Part shown: positions 7,051 to 14,335 of the stretch, in pieces
Layout of the letters: each line of letters opens with the position of its first letter
How positions within the stretch are numbered: position 1 is the stretch's first letter
Source of the DNA: Rickettsia typhi
Lineage (GTDB): Bacteria > Pseudomonadota > Alphaproteobacteria > Rickettsiales > Rickettsiaceae
Assembly: GCA_945875975.1 (NCBI GenBank)
Contig: CAMCMD010000025.1
Span: 1 to 14,488 of the forward strand
Length of the DNA stretch: 14,488 nucleotides
Direction: 5' to 3'
The notes under the pieces: generated by a model
What the model was told of the DNA's origin: nothing
Database searches by the model: none
Seen by the model: only the letters and a program-made list of their open reading frames with translations
Translations under genes and position numbers: made by a program

Positions 7051-7064
7051 GAGCCTGTTAAGAA
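7051..7064. repeat. Terminal inverted repeat of the IS, transposase-3' side
   Basis: GAGCCTGTTAAGAA, identical in reverse complement to 7891-7904 and preceded by the TAA target duplication. Confidence 0.9.
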
Positions 7065-7069
7065 AGTAT

Positions 7070-7834
7070 TTAGCATAACCTGTTCAGCATAATTTTAATC
7101 ATAGCAATTCTGATAAAATTCTCACTCGAACAAGTTAAAATTTCAAAATCTTTTGACAAACGTCTACAGTTATTTATCCATGATAGAGTACGCTCAACAA
7201 CCCATCTCTTGGCCAAAACAGCACTGGCATCCTTAATTTTCTTTGATATCTCTATGGTCAGCTCCATCTCTTTTTCCACATGTTCCACGGTTGTGCCGCG
7301 ATAGCCTTCATCTGCTGAAAATCCCTCAATAGATGGCTCTTTTTCTTTAACTTCATCCAAAACTTGTGGTGCAGCTTTGGTATCATGAATATTGGCTGCA
7401 TGAACCTTAATATGAAGCAAGTGTCCTTCAATGTCAGTTACAATATGGCGTTTGCGACCCTTCACCTTTTTCCCCCCATCAATACCGCGCTCATCGCTGC
7501 TATACTGAGTTTTGACACTTTGCGAGTCGATAATGCCGAAACTCAGATTGGGGTTTCTGCCTTGCGTTACGCGTCCTTGCTTATTCAGCAAGTCCAAGAC
7601 TTTCTCCCACACACCTTCGATATTCCACTTTTTGAAATAATAATAAACCGTAAACCATGCTGGAAAATCATTGGGTAACATACGCCACTGACAACCTGTT
7701 TTAGTGACATAAAATATAGCATTCACCATATTGCGTCTATCATCACTTAGTGGCCTACCAAATTTCTTTTTTTGTTCAAAAAATTCCTTGAGTTGCGCCC
7801 ATTCCTTATCACTCAAGTCTGTTGGATATAACAA
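7070..7834 (-). CDS. IS5-family transposase (DDE)
   Basis: 254 residues, apparently full length and intact. The N-terminal part (YPTDLSDKEWAQLKEFF, 3-19; FYVTKTGCQWRMLP, 41-54) is the conserved DNA-binding region of IS5-type transposases. The catalytic DDE residues are Asp103 in GIIDSQSVK, Asp175 in SADEGYRG and Glu214 in KRWVVERTLSW. GKKVKGRKRHIVTD (121-134) is also typical of this group. The first in-frame start is TTG at 7834-7832, preceded at eight bases by AAGGT; no ATG lies upstream in frame. It catalyses cut-and-paste movement of the surrounding 854-bp element. The composition is somewhat richer in GC than the genes to its left, in keeping with mobility. Confidence 0.93.
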   Translation of the reverse strand: MLYPTDLSDKEWAQLKEFFEQKKKFGRPLSDDRRNMVNAIFYVTKTGCQWRMLPNDFPAWFTVYYYFKKWNIEGVWEKVLDLLNKQGRVTQGRNPNLSFGIIDSQSVKTQYSSDERGIDGGKKVKGRKRHIVTDIEGHLLHIKVHAANIHDTKAAPQVLDEVKEKEPSIEGFSADEGYRGTTVEHVEKEMELTIEISKKIKDASAVLAKRWVVERTLSWINNCRRLSKDFEILTCSSENFIRIAMIKIMLNRLC

Positions 7835-7890
7835 TTTTTATTACCTTAAATCAGTTACATTTTACCTTTCATTTATCATAATTTTTACTA

Positions 7891-7904
7891 TTCTTAACAG
7901 GCTC
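7891..7904. repeat. Terminal inverted repeat of the IS, transposase-5' side
   Basis: TTCTTAACAGGCTC, the exact reverse complement of 7051-7064, followed by the TAA target duplication. Confidence 0.9.
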
Positions 7905-7972
7905 TAAAGGAAGGCAAAGCCCTAGACATACTAAGCCGCCATCAGGCTAACAAAGATTTCGTTGCCATTTTT

Positions 7973-8711
7973 TCATAATATGGCCACCCATACACCATAA
8001 ATTCGTCTTGCATGTGATTTAAGATAAGCATTCCAAAGAATAGCCATATTACGTTTTGGAAAAATTGATAATCCTGTTAGCTCAGCAATCATTTCAATCG
8101 ATGTGCCGATTAATAACAATTTAACCACTATTTCTAGTTGCTTTTCTTTTTCTCCCTCAACCTTACCTTTTTTCTTAGCCGTATAAATTGCATCAATATC
8201 ATCAAATTTAGCCATTTTAGCCTTGGTGTAGGCTCCACGCTCATTATTATTCTAAGCATGCTCTCAAAGGATGGTTTAGGGCATCTCTAACCCCTGTGGG
8301 GATCGAGATGGAATTTTAGCATATGCTGTAATTGTTTGAGCATGTAATCCTCATCACTGACAAGATCATTTAGCTGTTTAGTAAAAAACTTTAGGCATCT
8401 CGATAAATGCATACACCATATCGCTTAAATACGAGCGTTTGGTGGCTTTCTTTACGTAATGGTTTGGAGTAACTAATATCATCAGGGAATAGCGTATGAT
8501 TTAAAATGCTCAATAGAATTACTGGCTTTAGCTCTAGGTAGCTATCAGCTGCCCTGAGTTGGCTCACATAAGTGTTAGAGACGTAATATTGAATACGTTG
8601 TGGATAAGATTGCATCAGCTTGTTTTGCACTTCAATAATGTATTGAAAGCCTGGATGATCAGTGCATCTAACATCTAAAATTGACTTTTTGGATTTGACG
8701 TTGTTATGCAA
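7973..8711 (-). pseudogene. Decayed Rpn-family PD-(D/E)XK nuclease / transposase-like gene
   Basis: Read right to left. The piece 8711-8391 encodes SILDVRCTDHPGFQYIIEVQ, which carries the D...E-x-Q nuclease core of Rpn (recombination-promoting nuclease, PF12784-like) proteins, then YYVSNTYVSQL and LKPVILLSILNHTLFP, both typical of the family. The piece from 8215 encodes DAIYTAKKKGKVEGEKEK and IGTSIEMIAELTGLS, the usual C-terminal end. Between them the expected FIEMPK continues in a second frame near 8400 and KQLNDLVSDEDYMLKQL in a third (about 8380-8330), after which a stop interrupts at about 8287. The N-terminal sixty or so residues are missing upstream of 8711. At least two frameshifts, a stop and a lost 5' end make it a pseudogene. 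The IS lies 68 bases beyond its 3' end and did not interrupt the recognisable part. Intact Rpn proteins nick or cut DNA and are abundant in this kind of genome. Confidence 0.8.
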
Positions 8712-8893
8712 GATTTAAAGCTGTTAATGTGAGGAAAAGTCTATGACTTCAAACACAACATTAACAACATAAGCCAACTTAATTACTTGACTTCAAAATT
8801 TAATATCTACTTTGAACTTAAACAAATTATTTGCTTTTCGCTGTAAATGCGCTAATGTTTTTCAGATTGTATTTTTTAAATGGTCATTAAAAG

Positions 8894-10027
8894 ATGAAAA
8901 AACTTTTATTTTTTTATGTTATTTTTGCTTGTGTTTCTTGTTCATATGCTATGGAAAATAAGGAGTGCACTCTTGATAATCTGTATTCTTGTACAAGAAA
9001 AATGGAAAACCCCTTGTTATATAAAGATGTTATAACGAGCGAGGAAGATAAAAAGAATTTTTTCAAATATGCTCTGAATCACTATGATCAAGATACAAGT
9101 ATGGATTGGCAAGAAGCTGAAAAATTATTTGCTGACAATATGAATCAAGGAAATAACCTATATGAGTCAATCGCCGAAAATTTAATCCAAGAAATGTATA
9201 AAAAACACAGAAAAGAAATTTCTATTCCTCTACCTGTTGGAATTATTCAAAATCAACCAATAATTCAGGGTGAAGCTTCTGAAGTAATGTATTCGATTGG
9301 CACAGGTATTTTATACAACAATTCTTTTGTAATAACAGCCACGCATGTTTTAGAAAACGACTGGTTTGAGGTAATAAAAAATAACAATATAGTTAGCTCT
9401 GGCGAAATTCCCAAACACATTATTGACAAACAACTGCAGGAAAAATCTATTGCTTCTTTAAAAAAGGTATTAACATACGTCCCTTTTAAAAATGAGGGAG
9501 GGCTAAGCACTATTGAAGTCTGTTCATTTATTGAAGATAATATAAAATATAAAGGCGTTGATAAAATCACATATGAAATCACTGAAATAATCGAAAATGG
9601 GGTGGATATAGGCATAGCCAAAATAAAAAATCCTATTAATTCCAAATTTCAAGTAATATTTTCAGCAGACGATCCGCTGCCTGAACAAAAATTATGTGCT
9701 ATTTCTATAGAAAAAGAAGAAAAAGAAGAAAGACTTTTTTTAATTGATCATCCTAAAGTATTACGTTTTGACGATATTAAAGCTTTAAAAAGTCAAGAAA
9801 AATATCAAAAGATGTTTTTTCTTGAAAATGCAATGATTCCTGGAACCTCTGGGTCTCCCATTTTAGCTTCTATATCAGAATCAGATAAAACTCTATTGAT
9901 TTTTGGAGTTTTTAATAAGAAAATAGAGGTGGAAGATGAGGGGAGAGTGAAGCTTTTTTTTGCTTTTTCCCCAATTAAAAATTATGTCGAAACATTAGTA
10001 AAAAAGATTGAGGAGTTATCATTATGA
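8894..10027 (+). CDS. Secreted trypsin-like serine protease
   Basis: 377 residues. Signal peptide MKKLLFFYVIFACVSCSYA (1-19), cleaved before MEN. A helical, charged region (about 25-125) precedes a chymotrypsin-fold protease domain. The catalytic triad is visible: His151 in VITATHVL (like V-L-T-A-A-H), Asp238 in GVDIGIAKI (like D-I-A-L-L), and Ser319 in PGTSGSPI (like G-D-S-G-G-P). GTGILYNN (136-143) supplies the first strand. An insertion of about 85 residues lies between the His and Asp motifs, more than in trypsin. The protein should act in the periplasm or outside the cell and may be a virulence or host-interaction factor; no PDZ domain follows, so it is not a DegP-type protease. The ATG has only a weak ribosome binding site. 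It overlaps the next gene by 4 bases (ATGA), implying coupled expression. Confidence 0.88.
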   Translation: MKKLLFFYVIFACVSCSYAMENKECTLDNLYSCTRKMENPLLYKDVITSEEDKKNFFKYALNHYDQDTSMDWQEAEKLFADNMNQGNNLYESIAENLIQEMYKKHRKEISIPLPVGIIQNQPIIQGEASEVMYSIGTGILYNNSFVITATHVLENDWFEVIKNNNIVSSGEIPKHIIDKQLQEKSIASLKKVLTYVPFKNEGGLSTIEVCSFIEDNIKYKGVDKITYEITEIIENGVDIGIAKIKNPINSKFQVIFSADDPLPEQKLCAISIEKEEKEERLFLIDHPKVLRFDDIKALKSQEKYQKMFFLENAMIPGTSGSPILASISESDKTLLIFGVFNKKIEVEDEGRVKLFFAFSPIKNYVETLVKKIEELSL

Positions 10028-10584
10028 AAAAATGTGCAACTAATGACGTATTTAAAAATATGAATATGAAATGGTTTTATTTTTTATTAATTTTTTTGTT
10101 AGCCAGTGAGAACTTTGCTATGAACATCAGTAATGAGGATTTTTCTCAAAAAATTAAACCTCTTTCTACGATGCCGCCAAAAGGTATGTTTTGGACTCAG
10201 GGAGAAGAAGGATGTGCTGTTTTAAAGAAAAAACCCTCCATTAATCATGTTTTATTGCTAAACGTACAGTCAGTAAAAAAAAGTAGCATAGGTAGTCTCA
10301 TAAGCCAAACCAGCACTTTAGATTCTTCATTTGAAAAGGAAGAAGATGAGATGCTCAATAAATTCTTAGTGATGCCTAAATCTCAGCAAAAAGAAACCTG
10401 GAGAGAGGTTGTTTCTCAGGAAGCTTATAAAAAATACCACCTAAAAATAGAAGAAATAGAGAAGAATGCTCTAAATGAAAAAATAGAAGCTATTAAAAGC
10501 CTTTTATCTAAAGGTGTTGATTCTTTTATAATTCAAAGTTCTTACAAGGTGTCTGAAGAATTTGTAAATTCATTGAAAGAATAA
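10024..10584 (+). CDS. Small secreted protein of unknown function, coupled to the protease gene
   Basis: 186 residues, not recognised. The called ATG overlaps the protease stop as ATGA, but the hydrophobic leader really begins at Met15 (MKWFYFLLIFLLASENFA, then MN); ATGs at 10060 and 10066 are alternative starts. After the signal the protein is polar, with a low-complexity lysine/serine-rich middle (about 75-100) and a helical, charged C-terminal half (about 105-186) including KIEEIEKNALNEKIEAIK, which may form a short coiled coil. The same style of leader and the translational overlap suggest it is exported with the protease, as a substrate, inhibitor, chaperone or co-effector; none of these can be chosen from the sequence. 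The coding call is strong because of length, leader and junction. Confidence 0.72.
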   Translation: MKKCATNDVFKNMNMKWFYFLLIFLLASENFAMNISNEDFSQKIKPLSTMPPKGMFWTQGEEGCAVLKKKPSINHVLLLNVQSVKKSSIGSLISQTSTLDSSFEKEEDEMLNKFLVMPKSQQKETWREVVSQEAYKKYHLKIEEIEKNALNEKIEAIKSLLSKGVDSFIIQSSYKVSEEFVNSLKE

Positions 10585-10656
10585 AAGATATTCAAGGGAG
10601 TTCAATTAGTACACTATTTGAGCTTCCTCAATCAAAGCCAGTGATCAGCCTCATTA

Positions 10657-10689
10657 TCATCTTTCGAGATGAGTGTAGATTTACTCATC
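10657..10689. terminator. Possible hairpin between convergent genes
   Basis: TCATCT-TTCG-AGATGA (10657-10672) is a six-pair stem with a UUCG loop, overlapping an alternative seven-pair stem GATGAGT/ACTCATC (10668-10674 and 10683-10689). It lies between the ends of the plus-strand 10584 gene and the minus-strand 10685 gene, where a bidirectional terminator is expected. Neither strand has a run of T after the stem, so the call is weak. Confidence 0.25.
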
Positions 10690-11077
10690 GTCCTAATACA
10701 AAATATCTGGTTGGGTTCCTTTTCATGCATTCTTTGTAAATTTCTGGATATTGAGTTTTTAGCTTCACTACATCCAGCTGGCCCAAGCTCTTGCTTTTCC
10801 AGGTAGCTAGTACCTTCTTCCCGCACTTCAGAGTATCATGTTCTCCCATGTAGTGCATAACAAAAGCTTGTATAACTTCTCTGTCTTTTTTTGCTTTTTT
10901 CTCAAGCTTATAAAAATCTACTATTTTTTTCATGTATTCTTCAATTTCTAAGACAGCATTAATGCTCTTGCGTTTAGGTGCTGGGTATAAGGCTCGCATG
11001 TCCTTGCACGTTAAGGTAGGCTTTTCTTCTTGGGAGATGTCATTAGAAATTACGATTAGTTTGTCATTTTTTTTCAT
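10685..11077 (-). CDS. Small phage-type protein resembling the C-terminus of YqaJ-like recombination nucleases
   Basis: 130 residues. The second half, from about residue 65, reads VIQAFVMHYMGEHD...VLATWKSKSLGQLD...YPEIYKECMKRNPTRYFVL: the A-T-W-K, L-D, Y-P-E-(I/L)-Y and R-(Y/F)-F order is what I know from the tail of phage YqaJ-type exonucleases and their stand-alone relatives. No PD-(D/E)XK catalytic core is present, so it is presumably an accessory DNA-processing or recombination protein working with the Cas4-like nuclease and primase encoded upstream in the same operon. The ATG at 11077 has a good AAGGAT site. The gene is AT-rich, unlike the GC-richer genes it follows, which suggests a different history or faster drift. 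The resemblance is from memory of the family pattern; moderate confidence. Confidence 0.65.
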   Translation of the reverse strand: MKKNDKLIVISNDISQEEKPTLTCKDMRALYPAPKRKSINAVLEIEEYMKKIVDFYKLEKKAKKDREVIQAFVMHYMGEHDTLKCGKKVLATWKSKSLGQLDVVKLKTQYPEIYKECMKRNPTRYFVLGR

Positions 11078-11125
11078 TTTGAGTATCCTTTTAATGTTAA
11101 AATATTACTTATTGCTAGAAAAGTG

Positions 11126-13333
11126 TTAGGAAACATCCCCTGCATACACCCAGACTTCAGGATTCTCGACCGGTAGAATTGCTCCTGTCTGACTTTCTTT
11201 AAAATGAGTTGGTAATAAATACTTCATGATCACTTTCCCCGTTTCAGGGTCTTCCCCGGCTGGGATCTCCATGTCCTCTACACACATCACCCCGTATTTA
11301 CTGTTGGTGCTTGTGGTAAAGTTTTTGTCCATATTGAACTTGATAAAACCTTTGGTCATCAACACTCCCAAGCGATTGTGAATAGTTCGCCATCCGCCAA
11401 GTCCTGCTTGATCAGCGGAGATCTGACTGAATTGAGTTGGAGTGTATAAATTGCCCTTAGCAGCCTCATCAAAAATCAACTGTAGGATAACGTCATGACA
11501 GCGCTTACGTTCCGCATCCTGTTTCTCGCCATAGTCTTTGCGGACAATCCGCTCTGAGGGCGGCTCCATTTCCTGCCAGCGACCATCAAGTTTATCGACT
11601 AATTTTGTAGGAATACTCTTGCCATTGCGTAGTTCAAACATGATTTGGCGCAGAGCTTGCTTTTCATCCGGACGAAACAACAACATTCCCGTGGTATAAA
11701 AACTGCGCAGACTCGCTGCACCGCTTAAAGCCTGAAAGGGGTCTTCTTCGACCATCTTCTTGGTAATTTTCTTGGTGTGATGGGTTAAAATCAGCCCGGC
11801 TTGAGGATTAACCAGGTAGCGCAGTTTCTCAACCCGATCCTGCAAAAACGCTAGCATTGCCGTGTTGTCGTTTTCATTGCCGGATTTGCCAGGGTCATAG
11901 ACATTGCGTAAGGGATCAATCACCAGAACATCGACTTGGTTTGGCTCAAAAAAGCGTGTCACTGCCTCATAAACCTTGTGTATCCCGCCTTCATCTAACA
12001 AAAAGCGTACCTGAGGGGTCATGACCAAATTCTTTCGCACCAGGGGCAAAAAATTAGGATCAAAAACCTCCGCGTTGTTCAGGATGCTCAAGCGCTCCCG
12101 TAAATAGTCGTACATAATTTCCGTTTGCAGATAAAAAATCTTCAAAGGTCTAGGCGTTGTCATGCCCAGAAATGGTAGTCCCGCAGCTAGATGGGCTAGC
12201 CAACTTAATAACAGGTCAGTCTTGCCAACCTTGGGAGCACCGCCAAACACCAACAGTCCACCTGGGGTGAGAATCCGTGGTGCCACCCAATCTTGCGGGA
12301 AAGGGCTGGAGTCATCAAGTAATTGACCAACTGTGTAAGCGGGTAGTTCGCAATCGTGGGTGGTGGGGATAACCTCAGCGGGTAACTCAATTTCTTGGGC
12401 ACAGGTCCCTAGAAAAGCTTTTATGTCAACGCCCTCAGCTACAGCATCAGCCGCATCCCAGCCTTGGACTTTGTCTTCGGGAATATTCATAATCGCTAGG
12501 GATGCTAACCCTAAACTCTTGAGTTTAATGATAGCCCTGGCCGCATAGTCTTTACCTGGCAGATCATGATCCGGCCAAACCAGAACATGCTTACCGCGCA
12601 ACGGTAACCAATCGGTTTTATCGACTGGAGCATTAGCGCCGTTCATGGCTGTGGTCGCACAAATTCCTTGATCAATCAGGGCTTGTGCACACTTTTCGCC
12701 CTCAACCAGGATGACGCTATCGGATTGGCTCATGCCCGGTTGGTTATATAAGGGACGCGGCTCTGGAGCCTTGTGCTGTTTCGTCTTCACATCCCAGGGA
12801 CGATACTGCTTACCACTAGGGGGGTCATAGCGATAAACGCAAGCAATCAGATTACCCTGGGCATCTTGGTAATTCCAGCTGCCAGTTGGCGCCCCTAAAT
12901 CTTCAGCTTCTGATTTGCTGTCCTTTTGCGGTAAGGGCCGTTGGGGCGTGCCTAACCACTCATGGATCGAGCTGACAATTTTGGGAAATTGATTATGGGT
13001 ATCCCAACCGTAGACAGCGCCCCACAGGGAAAGAATATCGCCACCATCGCCGGTGGCAAAATCATGCCAGAGGGCTGTCTTACTCCCGGACAGCTCAATC
13101 TTTAAACTGTCGCCTTGCTCCCCATGAACATTACCGATCACAAAGTTGTTTTGGACAATTTTACCGGCCGGAAACAAATAGTAGAGCGCCTCTTTGAGTC
13201 TACAGTTAAGCTGCTGTTTTAATTCCTCCGAAGTCAGTCTTTGCTCTGGCTTGGCCGTGAATAAATATTGTGATGCTGCATTATTAAAATCAAGCCAGTC
13301 ACACTGCTTAGGGGGAAATTTAGATGCAGACAT
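11126..13333 (-). CDS. Phage/plasmid primase-helicase: TOPRIM domain plus RepA-like ATPase
   Basis: About 735 residues from the chosen ATG at 13333, which forms a TAATG stop/start overlap with the nuclease gene; an in-frame ATG at 13366 would add 11 residues. Near residues 89-109, WHDFATGDGGDILSLWGAV is the usual region ahead of TOPRIM in plasmid and phage primases. The TOPRIM domain has VILVEGEK (207-214) with its Glu and VWPDHDLPG (252-260) with the paired Asp residues. A RepA/AAA_25-type ATPase follows: Walker A GGAPKVGKTD (364-373), Walker B VLVIDP (469-474), and LILTHHTKK (515-523). The C-terminal 150 residues include a possible winged-helix segment. Such proteins prime and unwind DNA for replication of phages and integrative elements. 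It is clearly GC-richer than the left of the window, a sign of transfer, and is followed by the 130-residue gene after 48 bases. Confidence 0.88.
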   Translation of the reverse strand: MSASKFPPKQCDWLDFNNAASQYLFTAKPEQRLTSEELKQQLNCRLKEALYYLFPAGKIVQNNFVIGNVHGEQGDSLKIELSGSKTALWHDFATGDGGDILSLWGAVYGWDTHNQFPKIVSSIHEWLGTPQRPLPQKDSKSEAEDLGAPTGSWNYQDAQGNLIACVYRYDPPSGKQYRPWDVKTKQHKAPEPRPLYNQPGMSQSDSVILVEGEKCAQALIDQGICATTAMNGANAPVDKTDWLPLRGKHVLVWPDHDLPGKDYAARAIIKLKSLGLASLAIMNIPEDKVQGWDAADAVAEGVDIKAFLGTCAQEIELPAEVIPTTHDCELPAYTVGQLLDDSSPFPQDWVAPRILTPGGLLVFGGAPKVGKTDLLLSWLAHLAAGLPFLGMTTPRPLKIFYLQTEIMYDYLRERLSILNNAEVFDPNFLPLVRKNLVMTPQVRFLLDEGGIHKVYEAVTRFFEPNQVDVLVIDPLRNVYDPGKSGNENDNTAMLAFLQDRVEKLRYLVNPQAGLILTHHTKKITKKMVEEDPFQALSGAASLRSFYTTGMLLFRPDEKQALRQIMFELRNGKSIPTKLVDKLDGRWQEMEPPSERIVRKDYGEKQDAERKRCHDVILQLIFDEAAKGNLYTPTQFSQISADQAGLGGWRTIHNRLGVLMTKGFIKFNMDKNFTTSTNSKYGVMCVEDMEIPAGEDPETGKVIMKYLLPTHFKESQTGAILPVENPEVWVYAGDVS

Positions 13334-14109
13334 TATACGGTCTCTTTCCAGCAGTGATCTTTCCAATCACAAAACCGACACTCAAAATGTTCCGGATCAG
13401 CTGTCATCCGCGGCAAGGTTTCACCGGCCTGGGTGGCCCGCAAAATATTCACCGCCTTATCGCTAGCCGCTTGTGCTAAGCCGGCATCAAAAGGCACAAG
13501 CTCATGGTAGAGTTCTGAAGTGTCCTTGTTGACGGCAGTAAATAACGCAGGATTTTTCGAGACGCCGGGAATAATCTCTTCCATATAGGCTTGGTAGATG
13601 GCGATTTGCACCGCGTAGATAGGTTTGGCTACCTTCATGCCTTTGTCCACCGTTTGTTTCCAAGCTTTAGCGTTCATCGATTTACATTCCCAAATGGCTG
13701 GATAGGTCATCGCAACGGCAAAGACGTCTTTAAAAAGACCACCGCGCATAATCCCATCCACATGGCCTTGAATCTTTCCGTCTGCTGTGGCAAAGCCGAA
13801 AGGCTCACCATTCTCCTGGTGAGTTAAGATTTCAAAACCAGCCATCCTTAACCAATTCAACGCCATCTTTTCTAGGGCATGGCCCATCTCAAAGATGCGT
13901 AAGGTTCGACCTGACAACCCTTTGTCTCGTGGAGTGTCAGTGTATTCATATTGCAGAGCCCGGCTACAGTTGACCCCAAGTCTTGATGCGCCCAAATAAG
14001 CTCTTTGTGGCAGGTCAGCATGTTGGGATTGCAGAAAACCATCAACGAGAAGATTAAGTTTCTCGCTAAAGGTCGGTTGATGGTTAAAATCAAGCATAGT
14101 TACTGGCAT
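13333..14109 (-). CDS. Cas4/RecB-like PD-(D/E)XK nuclease with four-cysteine Fe-S motif
   Basis: 258 residues from the ATG at 14109, chosen because AAAAGGAG lies nine bases upstream; an ATG at 14190 would extend it by 27 residues deep into the preceding gene. It has the PD-(D/E)XK core: Asp118 in GHVDG, Glu141-Cys-Lys143 in IWECKSMN, and the Q-x-x-x-Y motif in VQIAIYQ (Gln168, Tyr172), plus Glu80 in HALE. Cys48 (GVNCSRAL) together with Cys244, Cys247 and Cys253 (FECRFCDWKDHCW) matches the split four-cysteine cluster of Cas4 and AddB. These nucleases resect DNA ends. No cas genes or CRISPR array are present, and the neighbours are a primase-helicase and small phage-type proteins, so a phage recombination exonuclease is the likely role. 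It overlaps the gene before it by 20 bases and the gene after it by TAATG. Confidence 0.88.
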   Translation of the reverse strand: MPVTMLDFNHQPTFSEKLNLLVDGFLQSQHADLPQRAYLGASRLGVNCSRALQYEYTDTPRDKGLSGRTLRIFEMGHALEKMALNWLRMAGFEILTHQENGEPFGFATADGKIQGHVDGIMRGGLFKDVFAVAMTYPAIWECKSMNAKAWKQTVDKGMKVAKPIYAVQIAIYQAYMEEIIPGVSKNPALFTAVNKDTSELYHELVPFDAGLAQAASDKAVNILRATQAGETLPRMTADPEHFECRFCDWKDHCWKETV

Positions 14110-14335
14110 TGAGGGGTGCTCCTTTTGGTTGAGGTTGAGTGATTGGAGTTTGGACAGGTGAGTTTTCAAATTTGTATTTTTGATAAGCACTAACCACTAC
14201 TTCAATCAGGGTTAGGGCTTCTTCTCGAGTGTATTCAGCTAAGGGTTTTTCCATACCGATTTCTGTGGCAATTTCTCCTAAGAAAGGCAAAGCAGCGGCT
14301 AAGGCCAACTCTTCTAAATGCGTCTTATCAATCAC
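14090..14335 (-). CDS. Small phage-type hypothetical protein
   Basis: 81 residues. It starts at a GTG (14335) with a strong GGAGGT site five bases upstream, and this GTG overlaps the stop of the preceding frame as GTGA. The sequence is helical: LAAALPFLGEIATEIG (12-27), then REEALTLIEVVVSAYQKY (37-54), and a Pro/Gln-rich tail (59-73). The pattern resembles small conserved proteins found beside phage nuclease and primase genes, possibly the DUF6511 type, but I cannot confirm the family. It is probably an accessory to the replication/recombination cassette. Its end overlaps the nuclease start by 20 bases. Confidence 0.75.
   Translation of the reverse strand: MIDKTHLEELALAAALPFLGEIATEIGMEKPLAEYTREEALTLIEVVVSAYQKYKFENSPVQTPITQPQPKGAPLNASNYA

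Larger units (their letters stand above)
7051..7904 (-). mobile_element. Complete IS5-family insertion sequence (IS1031-like group), 854 bp
   Basis: The ends are perfect 14-bp inverted repeats, GAGCCTGTTAAGAA at 7051-7064 and its reverse complement at 7891-7904. Both are flanked by TAA (7048-7050 and 7905-7907), a 3-bp target duplication of the TNA type used by the IS1031 group of the IS5 family. One transposase gene fills the element on the minus strand. The intact ends, duplication and frame indicate a recent insertion, downstream of the arginine-deiminase-like gene and beside an older transposase-like pseudogene. Confidence 0.92.

Noticed and set aside
7364..7678. 104-codon plus-strand open frame inside the IS
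   Set aside because: It lies opposite the catalytic region of an intact transposase and has no independent support.
8283..8309. Hairpin ATCTC...CCCC-TGT-GGGG...GAGAT as a terminator
   Set aside because: It lies inside the Rpn pseudogene, has an internal loop and no T tract on either strand.
9265..9645. 126-codon minus-strand open frame inside the protease gene
   Set aside because: It is antisense to a gene with a clear catalytic triad and its hydrophobic content mirrors the protease codons; a shadow frame.
13333..13366. Upstream ATG (13366) for the primase-helicase
   Set aside because: It would overlap the nuclease gene by 34 bases, whereas the ATG at 13333 makes the TAATG junction seen in coupled operons; kept only as an alternative.
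13333..14109. Cas4-like nuclease as evidence of a CRISPR-Cas system
   Set aside because: No cas1, cas2, effector gene or repeat-spacer array is present; the neighbours are replication genes, so a phage-type nuclease is more likely.
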